Shown here: positions 17,138-25,911 of the stretch, piece by piece | Layout: each line of letters begins with the position of its first letter | How positions within the stretch are numbered: position 1 is the first letter of the stretch | Origin: Ensifer adhaerens | GTDB lineage: Bacteria; Pseudomonadota; Alphaproteobacteria; Rhizobiales; Rhizobiaceae | Reading direction: 5' to 3' | DNA length: 64,000 nucleotides | Assembly (NCBI RefSeq): GCF_002007205.1 | Contig: NZ_LAZS01000006.1 | Coordinates: 186,001-250,000, forward strand | Translations under genes and position numbers: made by a program | The notes under the pieces: model-generated | Told to the model about the DNA's origin: nothing | What the model saw: only the letters and a program-made list of their open reading frames with translations | Database searches by the model: none

Positions 17138-18109
17138 ATGCGCTCCACCCTCGTTAGCCAGTTCGGCGATCCCCGGCAAGCGATTGCGCTCGTCGACGCG
17201 GATCGCGTTGCGCCCGGCCCCGGCGAAGTCGAGGTGGCGGTGGCGCTCACCGCGATCAACCCGTCCGATCTGATCCCGGTGACCGGGGCCTATAGCGCCC
17301 GCACAACGCTGCCCTTCGTGCCAGGCTTTGAAGGTTTCGGCACGGTGACGCGCATCGGCGCCGGCGTCATATCGCTGAAGCCCGGAGACCGTGTGGTGCC
17401 GATCGGCGCCAGCGGCCTGTGGCAGGAATATCTGATCAGGCCGGCCGAATGGTGCTTCATCCTACCCGATGAAATCGGCGAAACCGATGCGGCGACCTGC
17501 TACGTCAATCCGCTGACGGCGTTGCAACTGATCGAGGCGCTGCGCCAACATTTCGGCCTGCTCGCACGGCGCCGTATCGGCGTCACCGCCGCAGGATCGG
17601 CCATCGGCGGCATGCTGATGAAGCTGCTTGCCGGCGAAGGGGCCGATGCCACCGGCATCGTGCGCAGTCAGCGCAGCGCCGAGCGCCTGTCGCTCGAATT
17701 TCCCGGCCGGGTCGCACTCGGCGACGAACGCCATCCGCCGGGGCTCCGCGTCGATGCGATCATCGACGCGGTTGGCGGTCCATTTGCCGGAGATCTTATC
17801 GTTCGCACGCTCGAGCCCGGTGGCACCTTCATCCAGTATGGGGCGCTGAGCGGTGTTCCCGTCTCGCAAGCGGCGATCCAGGCGCGGGCGGATATCCACT
17901 TCTCCTTCCTGTGGCTGCGTACCTGGGTGCATTCGGCCGGGCGGTCATCGATCGAAGCGGCCTTTGCGAAGAGTTTCGACGGCCTGCGATCCGGCCTCTT
18001 TTCCAGCCGGATTGCCGAAATCTACCCCTTGAGCCGGCTCGACGCGGCGCTCGCGCACCAGGCGGATCCGGGCCGCGACGGCAAGCTGCTTATCGATCCG
18101 CGCTGTTGA
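17138..18109 (+). CDS. MDR-family zinc-free NADPH oxidoreductase (quinone reductase / enoyl reductase-like)
   Basis: A 323-residue medium-chain dehydrogenase/reductase. The N-terminal GroES-like part holds INPSDLIPVTGAY and PFVPGFEGFGTVTRIG, the usual cytosolic quinone-reductase/enoyl-reductase signature; the Rossmann part holds GVTAAGSAIGGMLMKLL. The structural-zinc cysteines are absent. Members related to trans-2-enoyl-CoA reductases (MECR type) share this pattern, so an acyl-CoA substrate is plausible. The start at 17138 has GAGG 10 nt upstream; an ATG at 17120 is an alternative. It follows the bioMNY-ligase-thiolase genes in the same direction, separated by the antisense thioesterase gene. 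Confidence 0.82.
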   Translation: MRSTLVSQFGDPRQAIALVDADRVAPGPGEVEVAVALTAINPSDLIPVTGAYSARTTLPFVPGFEGFGTVTRIGAGVISLKPGDRVVPIGASGLWQEYLIRPAEWCFILPDEIGETDAATCYVNPLTALQLIEALRQHFGLLARRRIGVTAAGSAIGGMLMKLLAGEGADATGIVRSQRSAERLSLEFPGRVALGDERHPPGLRVDAIIDAVGGPFAGDLIVRTLEPGGTFIQYGALSGVPVSQAAIQARADIHFSFLWLRTWVHSAGRSSIEAAFAKSFDGLRSGLFSSRIAEIYPLSRLDAALAHQADPGRDGKLLIDPRC

Positions 18110-18171
18110 AAGTTCCGCCTTTCAGCGGCCTCGCCATGGACCTTCAGGGGTGGGCGCACTAGGTTTGCGGC

Positions 18172-19101
18172 ATGACCACGTTCCTCTACGAAAATCCGGT
18201 CTTTCTGGAACACGAGGTTCCGGAAGGGCATCCCGAACGGCCGGACCGGCTGAAGGCGCTGAACCTTGCGCTAGAGCATCCGAACTTCGCCGATCTCAAA
18301 CGGATCGAGGCCAAGAAGGCGAGCGAAGATCTGGTTCTGCTTGTGCACCCGGAAGAACACTTGCGCGACGTCAAGCGCGCCATTCCGGAGGAAGGGCTCA
18401 ACCATTTCGAGGCGGATACCTATGCGAGCCCCTTGAGCCTCGACGCTGCGCTGACCGGCATCGGCGGGGCGACCGCTGCGGTCGACGCTGTCTTTACCGG
18501 CGAGACGGACAACGCCTTCGTCGCGGCCCGGCCGCCGGGACACCACGCCGAGAAGAACAAGGCGATGGGCTTCTGTCTTTTCAACACGGTGGCGATCGCC
18601 GCGCGATATGCCCAGAAGGTCCACGGCGCCGAACGCGTCGCGATCGTCGACTGGGACGTGCACCACGGCAACGGCACGCAGGACATCTTTTGGGACGACC
18701 CGTCCGTGCTCTTCTGCTCGACCCATCAGATGCCGCTCTATCCCGGCACCGGCGCCAAGGACGAGACAGGCGTCAAGGGCAACATCGTCAACGCGCCGCT
18801 GTCGCCGAACATGGGCAGCGACCATTTCCGCGAAGCGTTTCGCTCTCGCGTGCTTACGGCACTCACCAACTTCCGGCCCGACTTCATCCTGATCTCCGCC
18901 GGCTTCGACGCGCACCACCGCGATCCGCTGGCGCAGATCAATCTCGTCGCCGAGGATTTCGACTGGGCGACCGGGCGGCTGCACGAGATCGCCGACCGCA
19001 GCGCCGGCAACCGCATGGTCAGCCTGCTCGAAGGCGGCTATGACCTTCAGGGGCTCGCCGAATCGGCCGGTCTGCACATCTTGAGACTGATGAGAGGGTA
19101 G
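18172..19101 (+). CDS. histone deacetylase family protein (acetoin-utilisation/APAH type)
   Basis: A 309-residue arginase/deacetylase-fold protein. The conserved metal and catalytic elements are visible: [19 protein letters not shown] (tandem His), [12 protein letters not shown] (metal-binding Asp and His) and [12 protein letters not shown] (second metal Asp). Bacterial members deacetylate small amines such as acetylpolyamines or act on acetylated lysines; the substrate here is unknown. A PotD-like binding protein gene is in the window but 32 kb away, so I draw no link. The xseB gene starts 2 bp after its stop. Confidence 0.9.
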   Translation: MTTFLYENPVFLEHEVPEGHPERPDRLKALNLALEHPNFADLKRIEAKKASEDLVLLVHPEEHLRDVKRAIPEEGLNHFEADTYASPLSLDAALTGIGGATAAVDAVFTGETDNAFVAARPPGHHAEKNKAMGFCLFNTVAIAARYAQKVHGAERVAIVDWDVHHGNGTQDIFWDDPSVLFCSTHQMPLYPGTGAKDETGVKGNIVNAPLSPNMGSDHFREAFRSRVLTALTNFRPDFILISAGFDAHHRDPLAQINLVAEDFDWATGRLHEIADRSAGNRMVSLLEGGYDLQGLAESAGLHILRLMRG

Positions 19102-19103
19102 AC

Positions 19104-19355
19104 ATGAACACCACCACGCAACCGGACGTTTCCGCCCTCTCCTTCGAGCAGGCCGTCGAAGAGCTGGAGCGGATCGTTTCGGCGCTGGAGCGCGGCGACG
19201 TTGCCCTCGACAAGTCGATCGAGATCTACGAGCGCGGCGAAGCCCTGAAGAAACATTGCGAGGCGCTGTTGAAGGCGGCCGAAGATCGCATCGAAAAGAT
19301 CCGGCTCGACCGCGCCGGCAGGCTGCAGGGCGTGGAGCCGCTCGACGCCGACTAG
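19104..19355 (+). CDS. xseB: exodeoxyribonuclease VII small subunit
   Basis: An 83-residue protein with the XseB core: [20 protein letters not shown], then [19 protein letters not shown] and a charged C-terminal helix. It forms a high-copy sheath on XseA; the complex degrades single-stranded DNA from both ends to short oligonucleotides. Length is usual. It is 2 bp downstream of the deacetylase-family gene, so the two are co-transcribed. xseA is not in the window. Confidence 0.93.
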   Translation: MNTTTQPDVSALSFEQAVEELERIVSALERGDVALDKSIEIYERGEALKKHCEALLKAAEDRIEKIRLDRAGRLQGVEPLDAD

Positions 19356-19359
19356 ATCA

Positions 19360-19412
19360 TTTCATTGCAATTCCGGACAGAAAGCCGCTTAAAGCTTTTC
19401 CCGGAATTGACG
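19360..19412. repeat. palindromic intergenic repeat, rhizobial CAATTCCGG...CCGGAATTG type
   Basis: CAATTCCGG (19368-19376) and CCGGAATTG (19401-19409) form a 9-bp stem enclosing a 24-nt region with an inner GAAAGC/GCTTTT pairing. I recognise this pattern from a dispersed intergenic palindrome family in Rhizobiales chromosomes. It lies 12 bp after the xseB stop and may also help terminate the transcript. Confidence 0.55.
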
Positions 19413-19518
19413 TCGGATTGATCGCCGCGCGGAAACACTGCGTCTTTGCCTCGCCTCTACCCGCCTGATGTCTTAGGCTTTAGTACTTGATGCGACAGCA
19501 TAAACGGGAGCACGCGCC

Positions 19519-20442
19519 ATGTCTTTCTTTCCAGGCCCCGACCCGCTCGCCGGCGACAAGCCCGCCTGCGACGCCATCGAACATCTGATCGTTCCACGCA
19601 CCAGCGATATCGGCGGGCTGCAGGTTCGCCGTGCCTTGCCGACGGCCAAGCGCCGCCTGGTCGGCCCCTTCATCTTCTTCGATCGCATGGGTCCGGCGCT
19701 GCTTCGCGCCGGCGAGGCGATCGACGTGCGCCCGCACCCGCATATCGGCCTTTCGACGGTCACCTATCTCTTCGACGGCGAGATCAAGCACCGCGACAGC
19801 CTCGGCACCGAGATGGTCATCCGCCCCGGCGACGTGAACCTGATGACCGCCGGCCGCGGCATCGTGCATTCCGAGCGTTCGCCCGAAAACCAGCGCGGCC
19901 ACGACCGCTCGATCTCGGGTCTGCAGACCTGGCTGGCACTGCCCGACCACAAGGAAGAAATCGACCCGATCTTCAGCCACACCGAAGAACGCATTCTGCC
20001 GCATATGAGCGACGACGGCATCAAGGCGCGGGTGGTGATCGGCAACTTCGAAGGCGCGAAGTCGCCCGTCTCGGTCTTCACCGACACGATCTACGTCGAT
20101 CTCAACATCGCCCCGGGCAAAAGCGCGCCCTTCGCCGCCCAATGGGAAGAGCGTGCCCTCTATATCCTCTCGGGCGAGGCGATCATTGCCGGCGACCATT
20201 TTGCCGACAACCAACTGCTCGTCTTCCGCGCCGGCGACGAGATCACGGTGACGGCGGGGCCTCAGGGCTGTCATGTCATGCTCTTCGGCGGTGCGGCCCT
20301 CGGGTCTGCCCGCCACATCTGGTGGAACTTCGTCTCCTCTTCCAAGGAGCGTATCGACAAGGCGAAGGAAGAGTGGCGCACAGGCCGCTTCGACATCGTG
20401 CCCGGCGACGAGGAAGAGTTCGTTCCACTGCCCGAAGGGTAA
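19519..20442 (+). CDS. pirin family protein
   Basis: A 307-residue bicupin. The pirin N-terminal domain is clear: RVGPFIFFDRMGP-like segment, VRPHPHIGLSTVTYLFDGEIKHRDS with metal-binding His residues, GDVNLMTAGRGIVHSER, and the C-terminal pirin domain (LYILSGEAIIAGDHF, FGGAALG). Bacterial pirins bind Fe or other metals and include quercetin 2,3-dioxygenases and redox-linked regulators. The specific role is unknown. It stands alone between xseB and dxs. Confidence 0.9.
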   Translation: MSFFPGPDPLAGDKPACDAIEHLIVPRTSDIGGLQVRRALPTAKRRLVGPFIFFDRMGPALLRAGEAIDVRPHPHIGLSTVTYLFDGEIKHRDSLGTEMVIRPGDVNLMTAGRGIVHSERSPENQRGHDRSISGLQTWLALPDHKEEIDPIFSHTEERILPHMSDDGIKARVVIGNFEGAKSPVSVFTDTIYVDLNIAPGKSAPFAAQWEERALYILSGEAIIAGDHFADNQLLVFRAGDEITVTAGPQGCHVMLFGGAALGSARHIWWNFVSSSKERIDKAKEEWRTGRFDIVPGDEEEFVPLPEG

Positions 20443-20502
20443 TTCGACCTAAAGTGGAACAGAATGCCCCAGGAAAACCGCGCAACATTGCCTCATGGCG
20501 CT

Positions 20503-20520
20503 TGAATCGATTTCGATTCA
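20503..20520. promoter_or_regulatory. perfect inverted repeat upstream of dxs
   Basis: TGAATCGA-TT-TCGATTCA is an 8-bp perfect inverted repeat 145 bp before the dxs start. Symmetry and position suit a regulator binding site or part of a dispersed repeat. I cannot assign a regulator. Confidence 0.3.
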
Positions 20521-20664
20521 CAGAATCATGCGCTAGTCTCTTGGTCTGTGACGCAGGAATGCCTAGTTTTGCATTCAGCAACGATTGCGTCTAAAGAGCC
20601 GCTTCGACGGTACCCACCAACTATCGCGCGCCCGACCTTCTGGGGCGCGCATGAGGCATGCAGC

Positions 20665-22602
20665 GTGACACAACTGCCAACCAATCCGATGCCGGCTACT
20701 CCCTTGCTCGACAAGGTGACCTATCCCGACGATCTGAAGAAGGTCGACGACAAGGATCTGCCGCAGCTTGCCGGAGAAGTCCGGGCGGAAATGATCGACG
20801 CAGTGTCGCGCACCGGCGGCCATCTCGGCGCGGGCCTCGGCGTCGTCGAGCTGACGATTGCCATCCACAAGGTCTTCAACACGCCGCATGACCGGCTGAT
20901 CTTCGACGTCGGCCACCAGTGCTATCCGCACAAAATCCTGACCGGCCGCCGCGACCGCATCCGCACGCTGCGCCAGGAAGGCGGCCTCTCGGGCTTCACC
21001 CGCCGCGCCGAGAGCGAATACGACCCCTTTGGCGCCGCACACTCTTCGACCTCGATTTCCGCCGGCCTCGGCATGGCGGTTGCAGCCGATCTCGACGGCA
21101 AGAACCGCAATGTCATCGCCGTCATCGGCGACGGCGCGCTTTCGGCCGGCATGGCCTATGAGGCGCTGAACAATGCCGGCGCGCTCGACGCCCGGCTGAT
21201 CGTCATCCTCAATGACAACGACATGTCGATCGCGCCGCCGACCGGGGCCATGAGCGCCTATCTGGCCCGCCTTGCGTCCGGCCGCACCTATATGGGCATC
21301 CGCGAAGTCGGCAAGAAGCTGACCGCCTATCTCGGCAAGACCGTCGACCGGGCGATCACCCGCGCGGTCGAGCATGCCCGTGGCTACGTCACCGGCGGCA
21401 CGCTTTTCGAAGAGATGGGCTTTTACCATATCGGCCCGATCGACGGGCATTCCTTCGACCATCTTCTGCCGGTGCTGCGCAATGTGCGCGACAACGCCAA
21501 GGGACCGGTGCTGATCCATGTGGTGACGCAGAAGGGCAAGGGCTATCCGCCGGCCGAGGCCGCCGCCGACAAATACCACGGCGTCAACAAGTTCGACGTC
21601 ATTACCGGCGCGCAGGCGAAAGCCAAGCCGAATGCGCCGGCCTATACCTCGGTCTTTGCCGACGCGCTGACGCAGGAAGCCGGCTTCGACGACAAGATCG
21701 TCGCCGTCACCGCCGCCATGCCTTCGGGCACCGGGCTCGACAGGTTCGCCAAGGTGCACCCGTCGCGCTGCTTCGATGTCGGCATTGCCGAACAGCACGC
21801 GGTGACTTTCGCCGCCGGCCTTGCCGCCGAGGGCTACAAACCTTTCGCAGCGCTCTATTCGACCTTCCTGCAGCGCGGCTACGACCAGGTGGTGCATGAC
21901 GTGGCAATCCAGGGCCTGCCGGTGCGCTTCCCGATCGACCGCGCCGGCTTCGTCGGTGCCGACGGTCCGACCCATGCGGGTTCCTTCGACACGACCTATC
22001 TTGCGACGCTTCCCGGCTTCGTGGTGATGGCAGCGGCCGACGAGGCGGAACTGAAGCACATGGTGCGCACCGCCGCTGCCTATGACGCCGGACCGATCTC
22101 GTTCCGCTATCCGCGCGGCGAAGGGGTTGGCGTCGAGATGCCGGAACGCGGTGAAATTCTCGAAATCGGCAAGGGCCGCGTCGTCAAGCAAGGCTCCAAG
22201 GTGGCGCTGCTCTCCTTCGGCACCCGCCTTGCCGACTGTCTGGCGGCTGCCGAAGACCTCGACGCCGCCGGGCTTTCGACCACCGTTGCCGACGCCCGTT
22301 TCGCCAAACCGCTCGACCACGACCTTATCCGTGAGCTTGCGCGCAACCACGAAGTGCTGATCACCATCGAGGAAGGTGCGGTCGGCGGCTTTGCCAGCCA
22401 CGTGCTGCAGTTCCTGGCCGAAGAGGGCCTGCTCGACGGCGGCCTCAAGGTCCGCCCGATGGTCATGCCCGATGTCTGGATGGAACAGGCAAAGCCCGAA
22501 GCGATGTACGCCGCCGCCGGCCTCGACCGCGCCGGCATCGTCTCGACCGTTTTCAAGGCGCTCGGCCAGAAGCAGGATATCGATATCGGCGCCGCCGGCT
22601 GA
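20665..22602 (+). CDS. dxs: 1-deoxy-D-xylulose-5-phosphate synthase
   Basis: A 645-residue thiamin-diphosphate enzyme condensing pyruvate with glyceraldehyde 3-phosphate, the entry to the MEP isoprenoid pathway (also feeding B1 and B6 synthesis). The N-terminal part holds [15 protein letters not shown]; the ThDP motif is [18 protein letters not shown] to NDNDMS; the transketolase pyrimidine-binding domain holds [18 protein letters not shown] placed the start at the GTG at 20665, 10 nt after a GAGG; an ATG at 20689 ([10 protein letters not shown]) is the alternative and matches where many homologues begin. It ends at a strong terminator at 22627-22656. Confidence 0.95.
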   Translation: MTQLPTNPMPATPLLDKVTYPDDLKKVDDKDLPQLAGEVRAEMIDAVSRTGGHLGAGLGVVELTIAIHKVFNTPHDRLIFDVGHQCYPHKILTGRRDRIRTLRQEGGLSGFTRRAESEYDPFGAAHSSTSISAGLGMAVAADLDGKNRNVIAVIGDGALSAGMAYEALNNAGALDARLIVILNDNDMSIAPPTGAMSAYLARLASGRTYMGIREVGKKLTAYLGKTVDRAITRAVEHARGYVTGGTLFEEMGFYHIGPIDGHSFDHLLPVLRNVRDNAKGPVLIHVVTQKGKGYPPAEAAADKYHGVNKFDVITGAQAKAKPNAPAYTSVFADALTQEAGFDDKIVAVTAAMPSGTGLDRFAKVHPSRCFDVGIAEQHAVTFAAGLAAEGYKPFAALYSTFLQRGYDQVVHDVAIQGLPVRFPIDRAGFVGADGPTHAGSFDTTYLATLPGFVVMAAADEAELKHMVRTAAAYDAGPISFRYPRGEGVGVEMPERGEILEIGKGRVVKQGSKVALLSFGTRLADCLAAAEDLDAAGLSTTVADARFAKPLDHDLIRELARNHEVLITIEEGAVGGFASHVLQFLAEEGLLDGGLKVRPMVMPDVWMEQAKPEAMYAAAGLDRAGIVSTVFKALGQKQDIDIGAAG

Positions 22603-22626
22603 GGCTGCACGCGCATCGATCACAAA

Positions 22627-22656
22627 AGAAAACCCCGGCTCATCACCGGGGTTTTT
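22627..22656. terminator. bidirectional rho-independent terminator between dxs and the HBM chemoreceptor
   Basis: AACCCCGG (22631-22638) pairs with CCGGGGTT (22646-22653), preceded by an A-rich and followed by a T-rich run (AAAAGAAA and TTTTTC), so it can end transcripts from dxs and from the convergent chemoreceptor gene. Confidence 0.85.
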
Positions 22657-22673
22657 CGTGTCAGCGGTATCGA

Positions 22674-24881
22674 TCAGAATTCCTGCCAGTCGTCCTGCGC
22701 CACCGCCGTATTGCCGCGAGACACGGAACGGGCCGGGCTCATCCGCTGCGCCGGTCCGGCCGGTGTAGCCATGGCGCGGGCGGCGCTGCGCAGATCCGCA
22801 GTCGTTACGGCGCGAGCCTGGCCTGGAAGCGTGAAGCCCGTGATCAGCTCGCGCAGGCGGACCGCTTCGTTGGCAAGCTGGGCGCTTGCGGCATTGGCTT
22901 CCTCGACCATGGCCGCGTTCTTCTGGGTCACCTGGTCCATCTGGTTGACGGCCGTGTTGACTTCGCTCAAGCCCACCGACTGTTCGCGGGCCGAGACGGC
23001 GATCGCGCTCATATGCTCGTTGATGGTCACCACATGATCCCCAATCGCCTGCAAGGCGGTACCGGTTTCGCGCACCAGCCGGACGCCGCCTTCGACCTCG
23101 ACGCTCGAATTGCGGATCAGCGCCTTGATTTCCTTGGCGGCCTGCGCCGAACGCTGGGCAAGCTCGCGCACCTCCTGCGCAACGACCGCAAAGCCCTTGC
23201 CGGCTTCACCGGCGCGCGCCGCTTCGACCCCGGCGTTGAGCGCCAGCAGGTTCGTCTGGAAGGCAATCTCGTCGATGACGCCGATGATGTTGGAGATCTG
23301 GCCGGAGGAATGCTCGATCCGGCGCATCGCCTCGACCGCATCGGCAACGACGGCGCCCGACTTGGCGGCGCTGGCATTGGCTTCGGCCGCGACGTGACGG
23401 GCTTCCTCCGCCCGCTTCGTCGAGTTCGTGACGTTTGCGGTGATCTCGTCGAGCGCGGCGGCGGTCTGTTCGAGGGCGGCCGCCTGCTGTTCGGTCCGGC
23501 GCGACAGATCATCGGCGCTCTCGCTGATTTCGCGCGAGCCGCCGTCGATCGAGCGGCTGCTATCGGCGACCGCCGACAAGGCGTCGCCGAGCTGGGCGAC
23601 GGCCGAGTTCAAGTCGTGGCGCAACTGTTCGAAATCCGGCGCGAAGGGTTCGGTGAGCTGGAAGGCGAGATCGCCGGCAGCAAGCCGCTTGAGACCGCCG
23701 GCAAGGCCGGAAGTCGCCTGGATCAGGCGTGTTTGCGCCGCGGCTTCGGCTTCCTGCTGCAGGCGAATGCGTTCCGCTTCGGCGCGGCTGCGGTTTTCGG
23801 CTGCTTCCGCCTCGAGCCTCTGGTTGGCGATCGCTGCCTGACGGAAGATTTCGACGGCACCCGCCATTTCGCCGATCTCGTCCCTGCGGCCGGCATAGGG
23901 GATCGACGAGGCGACATCGCCTTCGGCAAGCCGCGTCATGGAACGGGTCGTGGCGACGATCGGCCGCGAAATCGTGCGACCGACCAGGAACACCGTCGCC
24001 GCGATTACAGCTATTGCGGCAAGTACGGCTGCGAGCGCGATCGCCTCGATCGATTTCTGCGTGGCAACGCTTTCCGTCTCGGCCTCGGCTGTCTCGGCCT
24101 CGATGGCGCCCGACATCTGTTCGAACACCGGCTCGACATCGGCGAAGGCGTTCGACATCGCGGCCCTCAGCTCGGTCTCGCCTTCGGCAAGCGCTGCATA
24201 GTCGTTGAAGGCCGTCGCATAGTCGTTGAGCGCCGCCAGGACCTTGGCCTGAACGTCAGCCCCGCCGAACGCCTCGGCCGGTGTCCCGGCAAAGGCCTTC
24301 ACTTCGGCGGCGTGCTTCTCCACGTATTTGTGGTCGCGCCGCATGATGAAGTCCTTCTCGTGGCGGCGCATCGTCAGCATGCTCGCCTGCAGGCCCTTGT
24401 CCTTCACCGACTTCAGCAGTTCTTCGATTGCATGCACGGCGGCGCGCATTGCGCCTTCCTTGCCGTTTGAGGGATCGAGGCCGAGCGTGCGATTGGCCTC
24501 GGCGACAGTGCCGAAGGCCTTCAGGTAGCTGGCGTAACCCTCGGAGATCACCTGAAGCTGCTGACGGGTCGAAGAGCTATCGAGCAGTTTGCCAAGGGCT
24601 GCCATCGTCTCCTGGGCCTTGGCAGCGGTCTCGGCGTGAGAGGCTACATATTTGTCGTCCCGGCGCAGCAGAAAGTCCTTTTCCGCGCGGCGGATCTGCA
24701 GGAACTGAACTTCCAGCGTCAGCAAGGTGCGCTCGGCGTCGCGATGCACCTGGACCTGCCGGCGATAATCCTCCTCGATCCCCTTCTCCACGACGAAGAT
24801 TGCGACGATCGCGAGGATGCCGGCGACGGCGATCGGCACGAGCAGGCCGATGCGATGGGAAAGCCTGAGGTGAAAGCGCAT
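22674..24881 (-). CDS. methyl-accepting chemotaxis protein with helical bimodular (HBM) sensor
   Basis: A 735-residue chemoreceptor. Membrane segment 1 is at about 9-31 (GLLVPIAVAGILAIVAIFVV). The periplasmic region of about 250 residues repeats LTMRRHEKDFIMRRDHKYVE-like and FLQIRRAEKDFLLRRDDKY elements, characteristic of HBM domains that bind organic acids. Then come a second membrane segment (near 290-310), HAMP, and the signalling domain with the hairpin tip [20 protein letters not shown]. The protein ends DDWQEF, matching the x-W-x-x-F tether that docks CheR/CheB. The ATG at 24881 has AAGGAG 9 nt upstream; longer frames add an unlikely soluble leader. Confidence 0.92.
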   Translation of the reverse strand: MRFHLRLSHRIGLLVPIAVAGILAIVAIFVVEKGIEEDYRRQVQVHRDAERTLLTLEVQFLQIRRAEKDFLLRRDDKYVASHAETAAKAQETMAALGKLLDSSSTRQQLQVISEGYASYLKAFGTVAEANRTLGLDPSNGKEGAMRAAVHAIEELLKSVKDKGLQASMLTMRRHEKDFIMRRDHKYVEKHAAEVKAFAGTPAEAFGGADVQAKVLAALNDYATAFNDYAALAEGETELRAAMSNAFADVEPVFEQMSGAIEAETAEAETESVATQKSIEAIALAAVLAAIAVIAATVFLVGRTISRPIVATTRSMTRLAEGDVASSIPYAGRRDEIGEMAGAVEIFRQAAIANQRLEAEAAENRSRAEAERIRLQQEAEAAAQTRLIQATSGLAGGLKRLAAGDLAFQLTEPFAPDFEQLRHDLNSAVAQLGDALSAVADSSRSIDGGSREISESADDLSRRTEQQAAALEQTAAALDEITANVTNSTKRAEEARHVAAEANASAAKSGAVVADAVEAMRRIEHSSGQISNIIGVIDEIAFQTNLLALNAGVEAARAGEAGKGFAVVAQEVRELAQRSAQAAKEIKALIRNSSVEVEGGVRLVRETGTALQAIGDHVVTINEHMSAIAVSAREQSVGLSEVNTAVNQMDQVTQKNAAMVEEANAASAQLANEAVRLRELITGFTLPGQARAVTTADLRSAARAMATPAGPAQRMSPARSVSRGNTAVAQDDWQEF

Positions 24882-25128
24882 GCAACAACTCCTTGCGCCT
24901 GGAGGCGTCAGGTGAGGAAAAGACCAGGTTTTGTCGGGAGATTCCGGTTTGCGGCGGAGGTCCTGCATCATGCAGGTGCGACATTGCCGCAAATTCGCAT
25001 CCATCATTTAAGGATGGATGAATATTCAGTTTCTTTTTAGGGTTTCCGCATTGTTGAGCCCGGATGCAACGGCGCTGCGAGCGCGGGGGGGGCTTGCCAT
25101 TGCGCCGGCAAGTCGCCATGAGAAACAC

Positions 25129-25911
25129 ATGTCAGAAGATCGCCAGAATGAAGAACACAAGAACCGGGTCCGCCTTGATCAGTTGCTGCTGAACTCGGGG
25201 CTGGTCGCAAGCCGCGCGCGTGCCCGTGACGCAATCCAGCGCGGCACCGTCAAGGTCGACGGCCGCACGGTCACCAAGGCAGCGTCGATGTTTGCCGAGA
25301 GCGTCACGATCACCATCGATGACCCGGCACAGGACTATGTCTCCCGCGCAGCATTGAAGCTTGTCGCGGCACTCGACCATTTCGCGCTCGATCCCTCAGG
25401 AGACAGCTGTCTCGATATCGGCGCCTCGACCGGCGGCTTCACCGAAGTGCTGTTGAAGCGTGGCGCCGAGCACGTGGTTGCGATCGACGTCGGCCATGGC
25501 CAGATCCATCCGCGCATCGCCGGCGACGAGCGGGTCACCAGCATCGAGGGCCTCAACGCCCGGGCGATGACAGAGGACGACATCGACAACCGCGAGGTCA
25601 CCTTCGTCGTCTCCGACGTTTCCTTCATCTCGCTGAAACTCGCGCTGCCCCCGGCGCTCGACATGGCGCTTCCCGGTGCCCACTGCATCCTGCTGGTAAA
25701 GCCGCAGTTCGAGGCGGGGCGCGACGCGATCAGCAAGGCCGGGCTGCTCAAGGATCCCGACAGCGCACCTGATGTCGCCGCCGAGCTCGAGCGCTGGCTT
25801 ACCGAGGACATGGGCTGGCAGAGCCTCGGTCTCATCCCCTCCCCGATTGCGGGCGGCGACGGCAATGTCGAATTCCTGCTGGCGGGCAAGAAGCCCGAGG
25901 AAGAGCAATGA
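25129..25911 (+). CDS. tlyA: TlyA-family rRNA 2'-O-methyltransferase / hemolysin-like protein
   Basis: A 260-residue protein: N-terminal S4 RNA-binding domain (about 12-72, VRLDQLLLNSGLVASRARAR) and an FtsJ-like Rossmann methyltransferase (DIGASTGGFTEVLLKRGAEH, then FVVSDVSFISLK). TlyA in mycobacteria methylates 16S and 23S rRNA; hemolysin naming is historical. The start ATG at 25129 lacks a strong ribosome binding site. It is divergent from the HBM receptor and overlaps the next methyltransferase gene (ATGA). Confidence 0.9.
   Translation: MSEDRQNEEHKNRVRLDQLLLNSGLVASRARARDAIQRGTVKVDGRTVTKAASMFAESVTITIDDPAQDYVSRAALKLVAALDHFALDPSGDSCLDIGASTGGFTEVLLKRGAEHVVAIDVGHGQIHPRIAGDERVTSIEGLNARAMTEDDIDNREVTFVVSDVSFISLKLALPPALDMALPGAHCILLVKPQFEAGRDAISKAGLLKDPDSAPDVAAELERWLTEDMGWQSLGLIPSPIAGGDGNVEFLLAGKKPEEEQ

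Noticed and set aside
20503-20540. Possible T-box or thiamin riboswitch upstream of dxs
   Set aside because: Only a short symmetric repeat is present; none of the conserved riboswitch elements (for example CTGAGA of the thiamin box) is found.
25081-25095. Run of eight G upstream of tlyA as a possible phase-variable tract
   Set aside because: It lies in the leader before the chosen start, and the S4 domain and neighbour context fit an ordinary housekeeping gene. A single short G run is weak evidence of phase variation.
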